The notes under the pieces were generated by a model, which saw nothing but the letters and a program-made list of their open reading frames with translations, had not been told where the DNA came from and ran no database searches. Below, in pieces: positions 1 to 6,832 of a stretch of DNA of 7,719 bases; positions within the stretch are counted from its first letter, which is position 1, and the number at the start of each line of letters is the position of its first letter. The translations under genes were made by a program, and so were the position numbers. The stretch comes from Anaerococcus sp. (GTDB lineage: Bacteria; Bacillota; Clostridia; Tissierellales; Peptoniphilaceae): assembly GCF_030825785.1 (NCBI RefSeq), contig NZ_JAPJPG010000057.1, forward strand, positions 1 through 7,719. Reading direction: 5' to 3'.

Positions 1-29
1 TTTATAATAAAATAATATCCATCAAAAAT

Positions 30-773
30 TTAAAACTTTATAAATTCTACGACCATATCTCTTAGTCTAAAATTATAATTCACATCTTTTCTTTCTATAT
101 TGATAACCGCTTTTTCTTTAAGTTCTTTTCTAGATAAAATCTTATCAATAAGCTCATAGCTCGGATTTATCGCATGAGGATTGCCCACCATTTCAAACAT
201 AGTTATATCCCCATTAGTATCACCATAAGAAAAAGAATTATTTAAGTCTATTTCATATCTATCATCCAAGTATTTTATAGCGGAAAGTTTACTATTGCCA
301 TCCCGCATAGGAATTACTTTACCTGAAAATTTATTATTTTCATCAAAAACATAGTCAGTTGATATAGATTCTGTTGCTCCATAGAAATTGGCGAAATGAT
401 CCACTAGAAAATTTGGTGATCCAGAAATAAAAAAGATCAAATCACCTCGCATCTTATGCTTTTCGACAGCCTTTCTCGTAACCATATAAACTTTATTTTT
501 GTTTTCTTCGATGACGAGCTTTGAATATTTCTCTATAATATCCCTATCTAGACCTATCATGCTTTTTTGATAGACTAAAGCTGCCCTATCTAGATAGTCT
601 TCGTAAGCTCCGAGTCTATTTTGATATTTTTCATACAATGGGCCTATCTCATTAGTCCAGATCTCTTTTGGAAGAATCTCGTTTTCTGTAAGCTTTACAA
701 AATGCTCTATTAAAAGCGAATTTCTGAAAAGAGTTCCATCAATATCAAAAAACGCTGCCGTTCTTTTATTCAT
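30..773 (-). CDS. HAD-superfamily subfamily IB phosphatase (SerB-like)
   Basis: A haloacid-dehalogenase-type phosphatase that works through a phospho-aspartate intermediate; cytoplasmic. Motif I is FFDIDGT with nucleophile Asp10 and acid/base Asp12; motif II FISGSP holds Ser117; motif III Lys is probably Lys162 in GNSKLSAI; motif IV YGDTNGD holds Asp185 and Asp189. A helical cap of about 90 residues lies between motifs I and II, the subfamily IB pattern shared with phosphoserine phosphatase. At 247 aa it is longer than typical SerB cores and closer to the IB hypothetical group that also includes plsC-linked and CicA-like phosphatases, so the substrate is open. Start ATG 773 has GAAGGA eight bases upstream, in the end of the preceding gene (stop and start one base apart). 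The stop TAA is at 30-32; the remaining 29 bases hold no clear terminator. Confidence 0.9.
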   Translation of the reverse strand: MNKRTAAFFDIDGTLFRNSLLIEHFVKLTENEILPKEIWTNEIGPLYEKYQNRLGAYEDYLDRAALVYQKSMIGLDRDIIEKYSKLVIEENKNKVYMVTRKAVEKHKMRGDLIFFISGSPNFLVDHFANFYGATESISTDYVFDENNKFSGKVIPMRDGNSKLSAIKYLDDRYEIDLNNSFSYGDTNGDITMFEMVGNPHAINPSYELIDKILSRKELKEKAVINIERKDVNYNFRLRDMVVEFIKF

Positions 774-774
774 T

Positions 775-1179
775 CTATTTTTCCTTCTTATCCGGTTTTT
801 TCATAAAATTTCTCTTCTTGGCTACTCTTTCTTTAGATGAATTTTTATCATCGTTAGATTCTAATACTTCTACTTGACTTCTTATGTCTACTACAAGTTC
901 TATAAGAAAACAAACTATTATACCTACTATGGAAGCAGAACCCAAAAATATAGCAATCCAAGCCATATTCAAACCTGTATCACTTGTAAAAATCGTAATA
1001 GAAATTATTCCAATAATTAATGCCAACGCAGCTAATGCAATTGAAGGAATGAATTTGACAATCCTTTTTTTATTAATGAAATAAATAACTATTGATATTG
1101 CCGCCATAATGAAAGATACAACCGGTACTATTGCAAGCCTAGATGAGTATTGGGAAACCAAATTAATTAATCCAGTCAT
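775..1179 (-). CDS. Small membrane protein with three predicted helices and a charged tail
   Basis: I do not recognise the family. In 134 residues there are three hydrophobic stretches (about 15-35, 41-64 and 72-97), separated by a basic turn NKKRIVK (36-42) and a short polar loop with TSDTG (65-69). The last 37 residues form a soluble tail, first acidic (Glu104, Glu107, Asp110-111), then strongly basic with repeated Lys and Arg (112-134). The NKKR turn and Lys-rich tail suggest, by the positive-inside rule, that both are cytoplasmic, but this is awkward with a simple three-helix path unless one or more segments is re-entrant or the helix boundaries differ. Start ATG 1179 has a very strong AGGGAGGA upstream. 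It stands one base before the HAD gene, so the two are co-translated. Function unknown; a helper of an envelope process is only a guess. Confidence 0.8.
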   Translation of the reverse strand: MTGLINLVSQYSSRLAIVPVVSFIMAAISIVIYFINKKRIVKFIPSIALAALALIIGIISITIFTSDTGLNMAWIAIFLGSASIVGIIVCFLIELVVDIRSQVEVLESNDDKNSSKERVAKKRNFMKKPDKKEK

Positions 1180-1189
1180 AAGTCCTCCC

Positions 1190-1660
1190 TTAGTTTAACT
1201 CAACCCTATTTATCTTTATTTTATCATCAATCTCTAATATAACAAAACCATAGAATCCATCTCTAGCCAAGTAAGGAGATCCAGGATTTAGAAGAAGCAC
1301 ACCATTTTTGGTCTCGTTTACGTATTTGTGAATGTGACCAAATATAATGATATCACAAGATTCCCTTTTAGCTTTTTCTAATATCTTCTCATAGGTAAAA
1401 TCGATACTATACCTGTGACCATGGCTTAGAAAAATTTTCTTATCTCCGATATTGATTACTTTGTCATAATCTTCATCTATAAAGAAATCATTATTTCCTT
1501 TCACAGCATAATGTTCTATCCCAGTCTCGTAGTAAATTTTTTCTACATCTTCGAGGCCATCACCAGCATGAATTAATAAATCTATGTCATCATGAGTTAG
1601 TATATAATCGCTTATTGCATCATACATCCCATGAGTATCACTTGTTACTAAAATTTTCAT
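1190..1660 (-). CDS. YfcE/YsnB-like metallophosphoesterase
   Basis: A small calcineurin-like phosphoesterase of the MJ0936/YfcE group, probably a dinuclear-metal phosphodiesterase in the cytoplasm; the natural substrate of this group is not settled. All metal-binding motifs are present in 156 residues: SDTHG with Asp8 and His10, HAGD with Asp34, GNND with Asn56 (55-58), LSHGH with His80 and His82, and FGHIH with His109 and His111. LNPGSP follows shortly after, as is typical of the group. Start ATG 1660 overlaps the rdgB stop (ATGA) and has AGGTGA three bases upstream, inside rdgB. The next gene begins ten bases after its stop. The rdgB neighbour supports the YsnB-like identity. Confidence 0.93.
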   Translation of the reverse strand: MKILVTSDTHGMYDAISDYILTHDDIDLLIHAGDGLEDVEKIYYETGIEHYAVKGNNDFFIDEDYDKVINIGDKKIFLSHGHRYSIDFTYEKILEKAKRESCDIIIFGHIHKYVNETKNGVLLLNPGSPYLARDGFYGFVILEIDDKIKINRVELN

Positions 1661-2235
1661 TTCTCACCTAAGAACTCCTTGAATTTCTCCATTGCTCTTG
1701 CCCTATGTGATATTTGGTTTTTTTCTTCTATGGTTAGCTCTGCAAGACTTTGTTTTGTGTTTTCAGGTATAAAAATTTTATCATACCCAAAATCTCCCTC
1801 ACCCTTTTCTATATCGCTAATATAACCATCAAGCCTTCCTGTAAAATGAAAGACTTCTCCTTTTGAGTCTATATATGAAATCACTGTTTCAAAGTAGGCA
1901 CTTCGATCTTTTTTATCAGACAATTCTTCTAGTAACTTCTTACGGTTATCTTCATAAGTAGCATTAGCTGATGCGTATCTATGTGAATACACGCCAGGCC
2001 TATTATCTATTGCTTTTACAAAAAGTCCGGTATCATCAGCAAATACTGCTCTACCAGTTAATTTATAAAGCTCATAAGCCTTCTTATATGAATTTTCTTC
2101 TAAGGTCTTGCCATCTTCAACGACATCAAAATCGTTGATTCCAATCTCTATTGGCATCTTAATCGAATCATTAGCTAGCATCTTCTTAACTTCTATCAAT
2201 TTATCTTTGTTGCCTGTCGCAAATAGTAATTCCAT
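1657..2235 (-). CDS. rdgB: XTP/dITP diphosphatase (RdgB/HAM1 family)
   Basis: Hydrolyses non-canonical purine nucleotides (dITP, XTP, ITP) to monophosphate and pyrophosphate, keeping deaminated bases out of DNA and RNA; cytoplasmic, Mg-dependent and usually a dimer. The 192 residues are full family length. Motifs in order: ATGNKDKL (6-13), EDGKTLEENSYKKA (40-53), the metal and catalytic acidic segment ADDTG (66-70), NRPGVYSHRYA (78-88), GEGDFGYDKIF (146-156), and SHRARA (177-182) for base recognition. Start ATG 2235 has a strong AGGGGAG three bases upstream. It ends in a four-base ATGA overlap with the metallophosphoesterase, a pairing also known in Bacillus (rdgB/ysnA followed by ysnB). It is probably the first gene of its own transcript. 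Confidence 0.96.
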   Translation of the reverse strand: MELLFATGNKDKLIEVKKMLANDSIKMPIEIGINDFDVVEDGKTLEENSYKKAYELYKLTGRAVFADDTGLFVKAIDNRPGVYSHRYASANATYEDNRKKLLEELSDKKDRSAYFETVISYIDSKGEVFHFTGRLDGYISDIEKGEGDFGYDKIFIPENTKQSLAELTIEEKNQISHRARAMEKFKEFLGEK

Positions 2236-2251
2236 ATACTCCCCTTATAAA

Positions 2252-2281
2252 ATAATAACAGAAAAACTTAGACTTAGTCAA
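2252..2281 (-). promoter_or_regulatory. Candidate sigma-A promoter for the rdgB operon
   Basis: Minus strand: -35 TTGACT (2281-2276, five of six to consensus) and -10 TATTAT (2257-2252, five of six) with an 18-base spacer. TTATTA with a 17-base spacer is an alternative reading of the -10. Transcription would start around 2247-2244, which leaves a very short leader and places the ribosome site AGGGGAG close to the 5' end of the mRNA. The -35 lies inside the arm of the hairpin described at 2262-2283. Confidence 0.5.
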
Positions 2282-2283
2282 GT
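2262..2283 (-). terminator. Weak Rho-independent terminator-like hairpin after the lipoprotein gene
   Basis: On the minus strand, ACTT-GAC pairs with GTC-(T)-AAGT around a TAA loop, followed by a run of T. The stem is only seven pairs with one bulge and is AT-rich, so termination would be partial at best. It starts a few bases after the lipoprotein stop codon, the right place to close the upstream operon. Confidence 0.35.
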
Positions 2284-2286
2284 GAA

Positions 2287-3792
2287 TTAATCTTGCTCTT
2301 CTAATATTTCGTTGTAGTTAGTAAAAGCTGACTCTAGATTTTCGGCAGAACTTGCAGATTGCTCATCGATAGATACGATTGTGGTAGAATTCATAGTAGG
2401 TATAGAAAATATAGGATTCTTTTCTATCAAGCTATCTTTTATTTTATGAATCAAAATCTCATCTGGAGTTTGTATTAAGATATACTTTCCATTAGATAAT
2501 ATGTGATAGTCCTTAAATTGCGGATTAATATTTCTAACTTGATCTCTAGTCAGAGAAACTTTATTATCTTTGTTAGTCTTCTTATTTAGCATTTGGCTAC
2601 CTATTGCTATTTCAATTGGGAAAAAGTTTTGTTCAAACTCCTCTCCATCTCCAGTAAAGATAGAAGATTGGAATATCCATTGTCCTTGATTTCTGATTAT
2701 ACCAAAATTCGTGTTATCAAACGGAATATTTTTTTCATCAAATTTCTTAAAACTAGAATTAGCCTCATCCAAAACTTTTTCTTTGAAAATTAAATCAGAA
2801 TCTTCCTCACCAGTAAATTCTTTAAGAGATAGAAACTTACCATCTTTTAAGTTCTTAGTTTCAAGAATTGCATACTTCCTTATAGGATTATCGTTCATTT
2901 GATTAGTATAGTCTATTGATATAAATTCATCAGAAACATAGTTTATACGCAAGTTAAGATTGATATCTTTACAGGAGTATTTCATTCTGGTAGAAGGATC
3001 AGACATCTTTTGCCTAATTCTAACAGGAAAAGCTAAGATTTCGTCATAATTATTTGTTATGTTATTGCTATTCGTATTAATTGACCAGTATTCGTCCTTA
3101 TTATTTACAAAAATATTGTAAGCCTTTTTGTAAGAAATATCACCATCATCCTTGATTCTTATCATATAGGTGTAATAATTATAGGACACATAATCACTAT
3201 TTTCATCAATTCTCTCCCTGACACCTAGGGTTAATGCCTGATCTTCTGCTACTTCTTCGCCTTCTGGATTTGTCATCCTTTCCTTGCTTGCCTTTTTAGA
3301 GTAGCTGTTTAATATTTTTGAATCAACTTTATTGGAGACTTTCTCCAAGACGATCAAGCTGTCATTTACAATATAGAACATAGATATTTCACTTTGTTTT
3401 ATAAAATCTCTTGAAAATAACTGGCCCTGGGAAGCGTTAATTATTACAGAATTTTTGTCTTTATCAACTTTTATATTGTCTATACCTCTATTTTTAAGAT
3501 ATTTTGACAAGTTCACATATTTAGATGAAAATGCTGGAGGAAAGGCATATGAATCGCCTATAGCTACAAGGTTTTGGTCAATATATACTAAATCGTCAAC
3601 TTTAGGGACTTGTTCCTCGGATACATCACTCTTACTCTTTACCTCCTTCACCCTCCATGTGCCTATAATAGAAGGCGACTCCTGCTTTGGCATTTGTATT
3701 AGATAATTTAATTCTTCGCTCTTAGTGTTAGTACATGATGATAAGCCTATGATAAAAACTAATAGTATTATTAATCTACAAATTTTCTTCAT
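2287..3792 (-). CDS. Large lipoprotein of unknown function, coupled to the two-component system
   Basis: I do not recognise a named family with confidence. The 501 residues start with Lys-Lys, a hydrophobic core (about 8-18) and a lipobox LSSC with lipidated Cys20, so the mature protein should be anchored outside the membrane. The rest is hydrophilic and looks rich in beta strands, with no further membrane helix. An N-terminal segment IIGTWRVKEV (42-51) recalls the G-x-W start of small beta-barrel domains. Later segments FGIIRNQGQWIFQ (363-375) and YYTYMIRIKDDG (206-217) look like strands of further beta-rich modules. The C terminus is acidic. Start choice: ATG 3792 has GAGG seven bases upstream. 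A TTG six bases earlier is only one base from that GAGG and is unlikely. The gene overlaps the kinase by 17 bases, suggesting coupled production and a role in sensing or cell-envelope response, which is inference. Confidence 0.85.
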   Translation of the reverse strand: MKKICRLIILLVFIIGLSSCTNTKSEELNYLIQMPKQESPSIIGTWRVKEVKSKSDVSEEQVPKVDDLVYIDQNLVAIGDSYAFPPAFSSKYVNLSKYLKNRGIDNIKVDKDKNSVIINASQGQLFSRDFIKQSEISMFYIVNDSLIVLEKVSNKVDSKILNSYSKKASKERMTNPEGEEVAEDQALTLGVRERIDENSDYVSYNYYTYMIRIKDDGDISYKKAYNIFVNNKDEYWSINTNSNNITNNYDEILAFPVRIRQKMSDPSTRMKYSCKDINLNLRINYVSDEFISIDYTNQMNDNPIRKYAILETKNLKDGKFLSLKEFTGEEDSDLIFKEKVLDEANSSFKKFDEKNIPFDNTNFGIIRNQGQWIFQSSIFTGDGEEFEQNFFPIEIAIGSQMLNKKTNKDNKVSLTRDQVRNINPQFKDYHILSNGKYILIQTPDEILIHKIKDSLIEKNPIFSIPTMNSTTIVSIDEQSASSAENLESAFTNYNEILEEQD

Positions 3793-5251
3793 CTTCAAAC
3801 CTCGGAATCTGTACTGTTACTGATGTACCTACACCATATTTACTCTTAATAACAAGCTTTCCTCCGTGAGCCTTTGCGATTTCTTCACATATAGATAAAC
3901 CTAGACCAGTTTGAGATTTAGAAGAAGAACCCTTGTAGAATTTACTCGCTACAAATGCGATCTCGTCCTCTTTGATCCCTTCTCCATTATCCTTAACAGT
4001 AATAAGAACATTTCCATCTTCCTGATCTATTATTAGGTCAATTTGACCATTCTCAGAGGTAAACTTAATGGCATTATCAATTATATTTATCAAAACTTCC
4101 TTCATCCTATTTTTGTCGGCAAATACAATAATCTCCTTGTATACAGTCACAAAGTTGAAGGCTATATTTTGACTTTGTGTTCTAGGGAAAAGTTGGGTAT
4201 GAACTTGCTTTGAAAGTTCTACTATGTCTAGTTTTTCCTTATCATATTTGAAACTTGATGAAGATAGCCTTGAAAAATCCAAGAGGTCTTCTACCATCAT
4301 AGATAGTCTATCCCCTTCATTTTCAATAATTTTAAGCCCTTGACTCATCATGTCTTCATTCTTTTGTATTTCTGGCGCTTGTAGAGTTATAGCCCAACCT
4401 TTTATTGATGTTAGTGGAGTTCTAAGTTCATGAGAAACTGAAGAAATAAAGTCATTTTTCATGTCTTCTCTTATGATGATATTCTCGCTTAAACTATTTA
4501 ATGTGTTTGAAAGTTCCGTTATCTCGTTATTTCCCTTAATATATGCTTTTGCTGTATAGTCCCCTGAAGCAAGTTTCTCGGAAACCTCGATCAAATCATT
4601 TATTGGTTTTACGAAACTTGATGCAGCAAAAAAAGAAACAATTAGGGCTGCTAAACTTACTAGTATTCCAAATATGACATACCAGAAAGTATCATCGCTA
4701 ATTCTGTTATCTACTTTATCCATTGAAGAAGTTAATCTAATAATCCCAACTTGCTGATTAGCTGATACTAAAGGATAAGATAGGGATAGCACGCTCTCCC
4801 CAGTAGATTCTCTCTTATATTTTGTAGACTCTTGCTTACCTTCTATAGCAGATTTAACATCAGGACTCTCTAAAGTATTCCCAATTAGGTCAGATGCTAA
4901 GGAATCAAATAAAATAATTCCAGAATTATCTAGTATCTGCACTTGAGTATCATTCGACCTATAAAATATATTTTTATCTCCAATTATAATATCGGTAAGA
5001 TCATATCTATTCATGTAATTGTTAAATTGCAATTGATTAATTCTCGCCTGATTTTTCATTGAATCAGTTAGGGCTGACTCATAATAAGATCTAATACTAT
5101 TATAAGCAAATATTTCAAATCCTATAACTACTGTAATTACAAAAAACATTACGATTTTGATAACGTTAAATTTAATACTATCGTTTGGACTTTTGTTGTT
5201 ATAGGATTTTATTTCTTTATCTATAAACTCATCGTTTCTAATTACTTCCAT
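3776..5251 (-). CDS. Membrane sensor histidine kinase (HAMP, HisKA, HATPase_c)
   Basis: Sensor that autophosphorylates on His and passes the phosphate to Asp54 of the adjacent regulator. Order in 491 residues: short cytoplasmic tail, membrane helix 1 (about 30-50), extracytoplasmic sensor region (about 54-186) with a PAS/Cache-like core (VQILDNSGIILFDS at 104-117), membrane helix 2 (about 188-210), HAMP linker (about 207-262), HisKA domain with SVSHELRTPL and phosphoacceptor His274, then the ATPase domain with N box (Asn389, Asn393), G1 DNGEGI (421-426), F-box region (FYKGSS, 438-443) and G2 TGLGLSI (448-454). All catalytic motifs are intact and there is no cytoplasmic PAS domain. The architecture resembles PhoR/ResE-type kinases. 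Start ATG 5251 has only a weak AGG upstream and overlaps the regulator, so translation is probably coupled. The sensed signal is unknown. It overlaps the downstream lipoprotein gene by 17 bases. Confidence 0.95.
   Translation of the reverse strand: MEVIRNDEFIDKEIKSYNNKSPNDSIKFNVIKIVMFFVITVVIGFEIFAYNSIRSYYESALTDSMKNQARINQLQFNNYMNRYDLTDIIIGDKNIFYRSNDTQVQILDNSGIILFDSLASDLIGNTLESPDVKSAIEGKQESTKYKRESTGESVLSLSYPLVSANQQVGIIRLTSSMDKVDNRISDDTFWYVIFGILVSLAALIVSFFAASSFVKPINDLIEVSEKLASGDYTAKAYIKGNNEITELSNTLNSLSENIIIREDMKNDFISSVSHELRTPLTSIKGWAITLQAPEIQKNEDMMSQGLKIIENEGDRLSMMVEDLLDFSRLSSSSFKYDKEKLDIVELSKQVHTQLFPRTQSQNIAFNFVTVYKEIIVFADKNRMKEVLINIIDNAIKFTSENGQIDLIIDQEDGNVLITVKDNGEGIKEDEIAFVASKFYKGSSSKSQTGLGLSICEEIAKAHGGKLVIKSKYGVGTSVTVQIPRFEDEENL
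3800..3803 (-). promoter_or_regulatory. Ribosome binding site that fixes the lipoprotein start
   Basis: GAGG on the minus strand lies inside the end of the histidine kinase gene. It stands seven bases before ATG 3792, a normal spacing, but just one base before the TTG at 3798. This favours the ATG and gives a conventional signal peptide beginning MKKICR. Confidence 0.6.
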
Positions 5252-5940
5252 CTATAGCCTGTTCCCCACACTGTTTCTATAAATTCTGGTTTTGCAGGAT
5301 TATCCTCAATCTTAGCTCTAATTCTTCTTATATTTACATCGACAATTTTTGTATCGTTGCTATAATTTTCTCCCCATGTTTGAGTCATAATCTCATCTCT
5401 AGTCATGGCCTTGCCTTTATTTTTGATAAAATTCTGTAAGATTGTAAATTCTGTTGGGGTTACATCTATTTCCTTATCATTTTTATAGAAACTCTTGGCA
5501 TAAATATCAAGTGTAAATGGTCCATCTGTCAAATTATCTTTGCTATCATCCTTTGGCTTTGCCTGGCTTAAGTTCACTCTTCTCATGAGCGATCTTACTC
5601 TTAGAATTAATTCCTGTGGATTAAATGGCTTGATGATATAATCATCCGCCCCTTTTTCAAGACCCAAAATTTTATCAATATCTTGTGATTTAGCAGAAAC
5701 CATAATTATTCCAGTCATAGGAGCCTTAGTTCTTATCTTCTCGCATACTTCATATCCACTCATACCTGGTAGCATTATATCAAGTATTGCAAGGGCTGGT
5801 TGTTCTTTTTCAAAAATTTTAATCGCTTCTTCACCACTAGCAGCTTCTACTGTCTGATAACCTTGATAATCTAGATTGATCTTCATAAACTGTCTAATTG
5901 GATCTTCATCATCAACTATTAAAATTTTCTTATTTTCCAT
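5242..5940 (-). CDS. OmpR/PhoB-family response regulator transcription factor
   Basis: DNA-binding half of a two-component system; it is phosphorylated by the histidine kinase encoded immediately downstream. Receiver domain, residues 4-120: acidic pair Asp10/Asp11, phosphoacceptor Asp54 in LDIMLPG, switch Ser82 and Lys104 in the KPF motif, so all signalling residues are intact. A charged linker (about 123-139) leads to a winged-helix Trans_reg_C domain (about 140-232) with TPTEFTIL, the recognition-helix segment VDVNIRRIRAKIE, and the typical ending TVWGTGYRW. Full family length (232 aa). Start ATG 5940 has GAAAGGG six bases upstream, located inside the end of the ROK kinase gene. The gene overlaps the kinase gene by 10 bases. 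Target genes cannot be deduced; autoregulation of the operon is plausible but its promoter is outside the window. Confidence 0.96.
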   Translation of the reverse strand: MENKKILIVDDEDPIRQFMKINLDYQGYQTVEAASGEEAIKIFEKEQPALAILDIMLPGMSGYEVCEKIRTKAPMTGIIMVSAKSQDIDKILGLEKGADDYIIKPFNPQELILRVRSLMRRVNLSQAKPKDDSKDNLTDGPFTLDIYAKSFYKNDKEIDVTPTEFTILQNFIKNKGKAMTRDEIMTQTWGENYSNDTKIVDVNIRRIRAKIEDNPAKPEFIETVWGTGYRWK

Positions 5941-6832
5941 GATTTACCCTTTCAAAGGCAATCTTAGCTGCACCAATTACACCAGCATTATTTAAAAACT
6001 TAGCAGGGATAATATCAACTTCACTAGGTTTATTGCAGTATTCTTGGTACTTAGATACCATACCATCCCAGAAGACGTCCTTGGCATGAATTACTCCTCC
6101 ACCAACTACAATAACATCAGGGTCAAATATATTTCTTAGTGATGTCAAAAGATACCCTAGGTCTGATTGGTACTCTTCCAAGACTTTCCTTGCATCATCA
6201 TCTGTCTCCACAAGATCAAAAATGGCTTGACCGCTCAATTCCTTCCCAGTAAGCTTTTTGTATCCTTTTGTCAAGGCGCTACCAGCACAATAGCTTTCAG
6301 CACATCCATTTTGTCCACAGGTACATGGATCTCCACCTGCATGTAGGATCATATGACCTAACTCTGCTCCTTGGAAATGTGAGCCCGAAAGAAGACCAGC
6401 TTCCTTTGTATAAATAGCACCTCCAAGACCTGTTCCTAGAGTAATCATCACAATATTATCGTAATCCTTACATGCTCCTATCCATTTTTCAGCTATTAAA
6501 GCAATATTAGCGTCATTTTCAACAAAGACTGGAACATCAACAAATTCTTCAACAGCTTCTTTTAAGTTGAGTCCAGTCCACCCTTTGATATTGCCAGCAA
6601 AGGTTACAATCCCGTTTTCTGAATCAATAAAACCTGGGGTACCTATTCCAACTGCGCTTGCCTCCTTGTAAGACAAATTATAAATAGCATTTTTTATATT
6701 TTCTAAAACTACCTCTCTACCTCTATTCGCATTTGTAGGTACTTCTTTTCTTTCTAATATTTCACCCTTATCATCTATTAAACAAGCATTAATTTTAGTT
6801 CCACCGATATCAATCCCTATTACTTTTCTCAT
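5930..6832 (-). CDS. ROK-family sugar kinase (glucokinase-like)
   Basis: ATP-dependent phosphorylation of a hexose, most likely glucose to glucose-6-phosphate, in the cytoplasm. The 300 residues match the usual ROK kinase length, and there is no N-terminal winged helix, so this is a kinase rather than a NagC/XylR-type repressor. Visible motifs are the phosphate-binding loop DIGGTK (8-13), the sugar-binding and catalytic segment ENDAN with catalytic Asp107, the TLGTGLGG loop (131-138), ELGH (157-160), and the ROK zinc site His160 plus Cys170, Cys172 and Cys177 in a perfect CxCGxxGCxE arrangement. VGGGV (243-247) forms part of the C-terminal nucleotide lobe. Start ATG 6832 is supported by AAGGAG five bases upstream. 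Its end overlaps the response regulator by 11 bases. Substrate could instead be mannose, fructose or an N-acetylhexosamine; ROK specificity is hard to read from motifs. Confidence 0.93.
   Translation of the reverse strand: MRKVIGIDIGGTKINACLIDDKGEILERKEVPTNANRGREVVLENIKNAIYNLSYKEASAVGIGTPGFIDSENGIVTFAGNIKGWTGLNLKEAVEEFVDVPVFVENDANIALIAEKWIGACKDYDNIVMITLGTGLGGAIYTKEAGLLSGSHFQGAELGHMILHAGGDPCTCGQNGCAESYCAGSALTKGYKKLTGKELSGQAIFDLVETDDDARKVLEEYQSDLGYLLTSLRNIFDPDVIVVGGGVIHAKDVFWDGMVSKYQEYCNKPSEVDIIPAKFLNNAGVIGAAKIAFERVNHGK

Noticed and set aside
1..29. Possible small gene or promoter after the HAD phosphatase (ATG followed by a short AT-rich frame)
   Set aside because: The frame stops after six codons, and the TTGATG and TATTAT-like words are wrongly spaced. 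There is too little sequence to judge.
884..1084. Plus-strand open frame of 66 codons
   Set aside because: Antisense to the membrane protein gene; its hydrophobic look is a by-product of the opposite strand.
2108..2290. Plus-strand open frame across the rdgB start and the intergenic gap
   Set aside because: It mirrors conserved RdgB motifs on the opposite strand and its end crosses the proposed promoter; no evidence of coding.
2593..2902. Two overlapping plus-strand open frames (66 and 63 codons)
   Set aside because: Both are antisense to the lipoprotein coding region, overlap each other and show no family motif.
3455..3706. Plus-strand open frame of 83 codons
   Set aside because: It lies entirely antisense to the lipoprotein gene, has no recognisable domain, and its composition is that of a reverse-strand shadow.
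5930..5940. Possible frameshift joining the ROK kinase and the response regulator
   Set aside because: Both proteins are full length with intact ends and a ribosome site serves the second gene, so this is an ordinary overlap.
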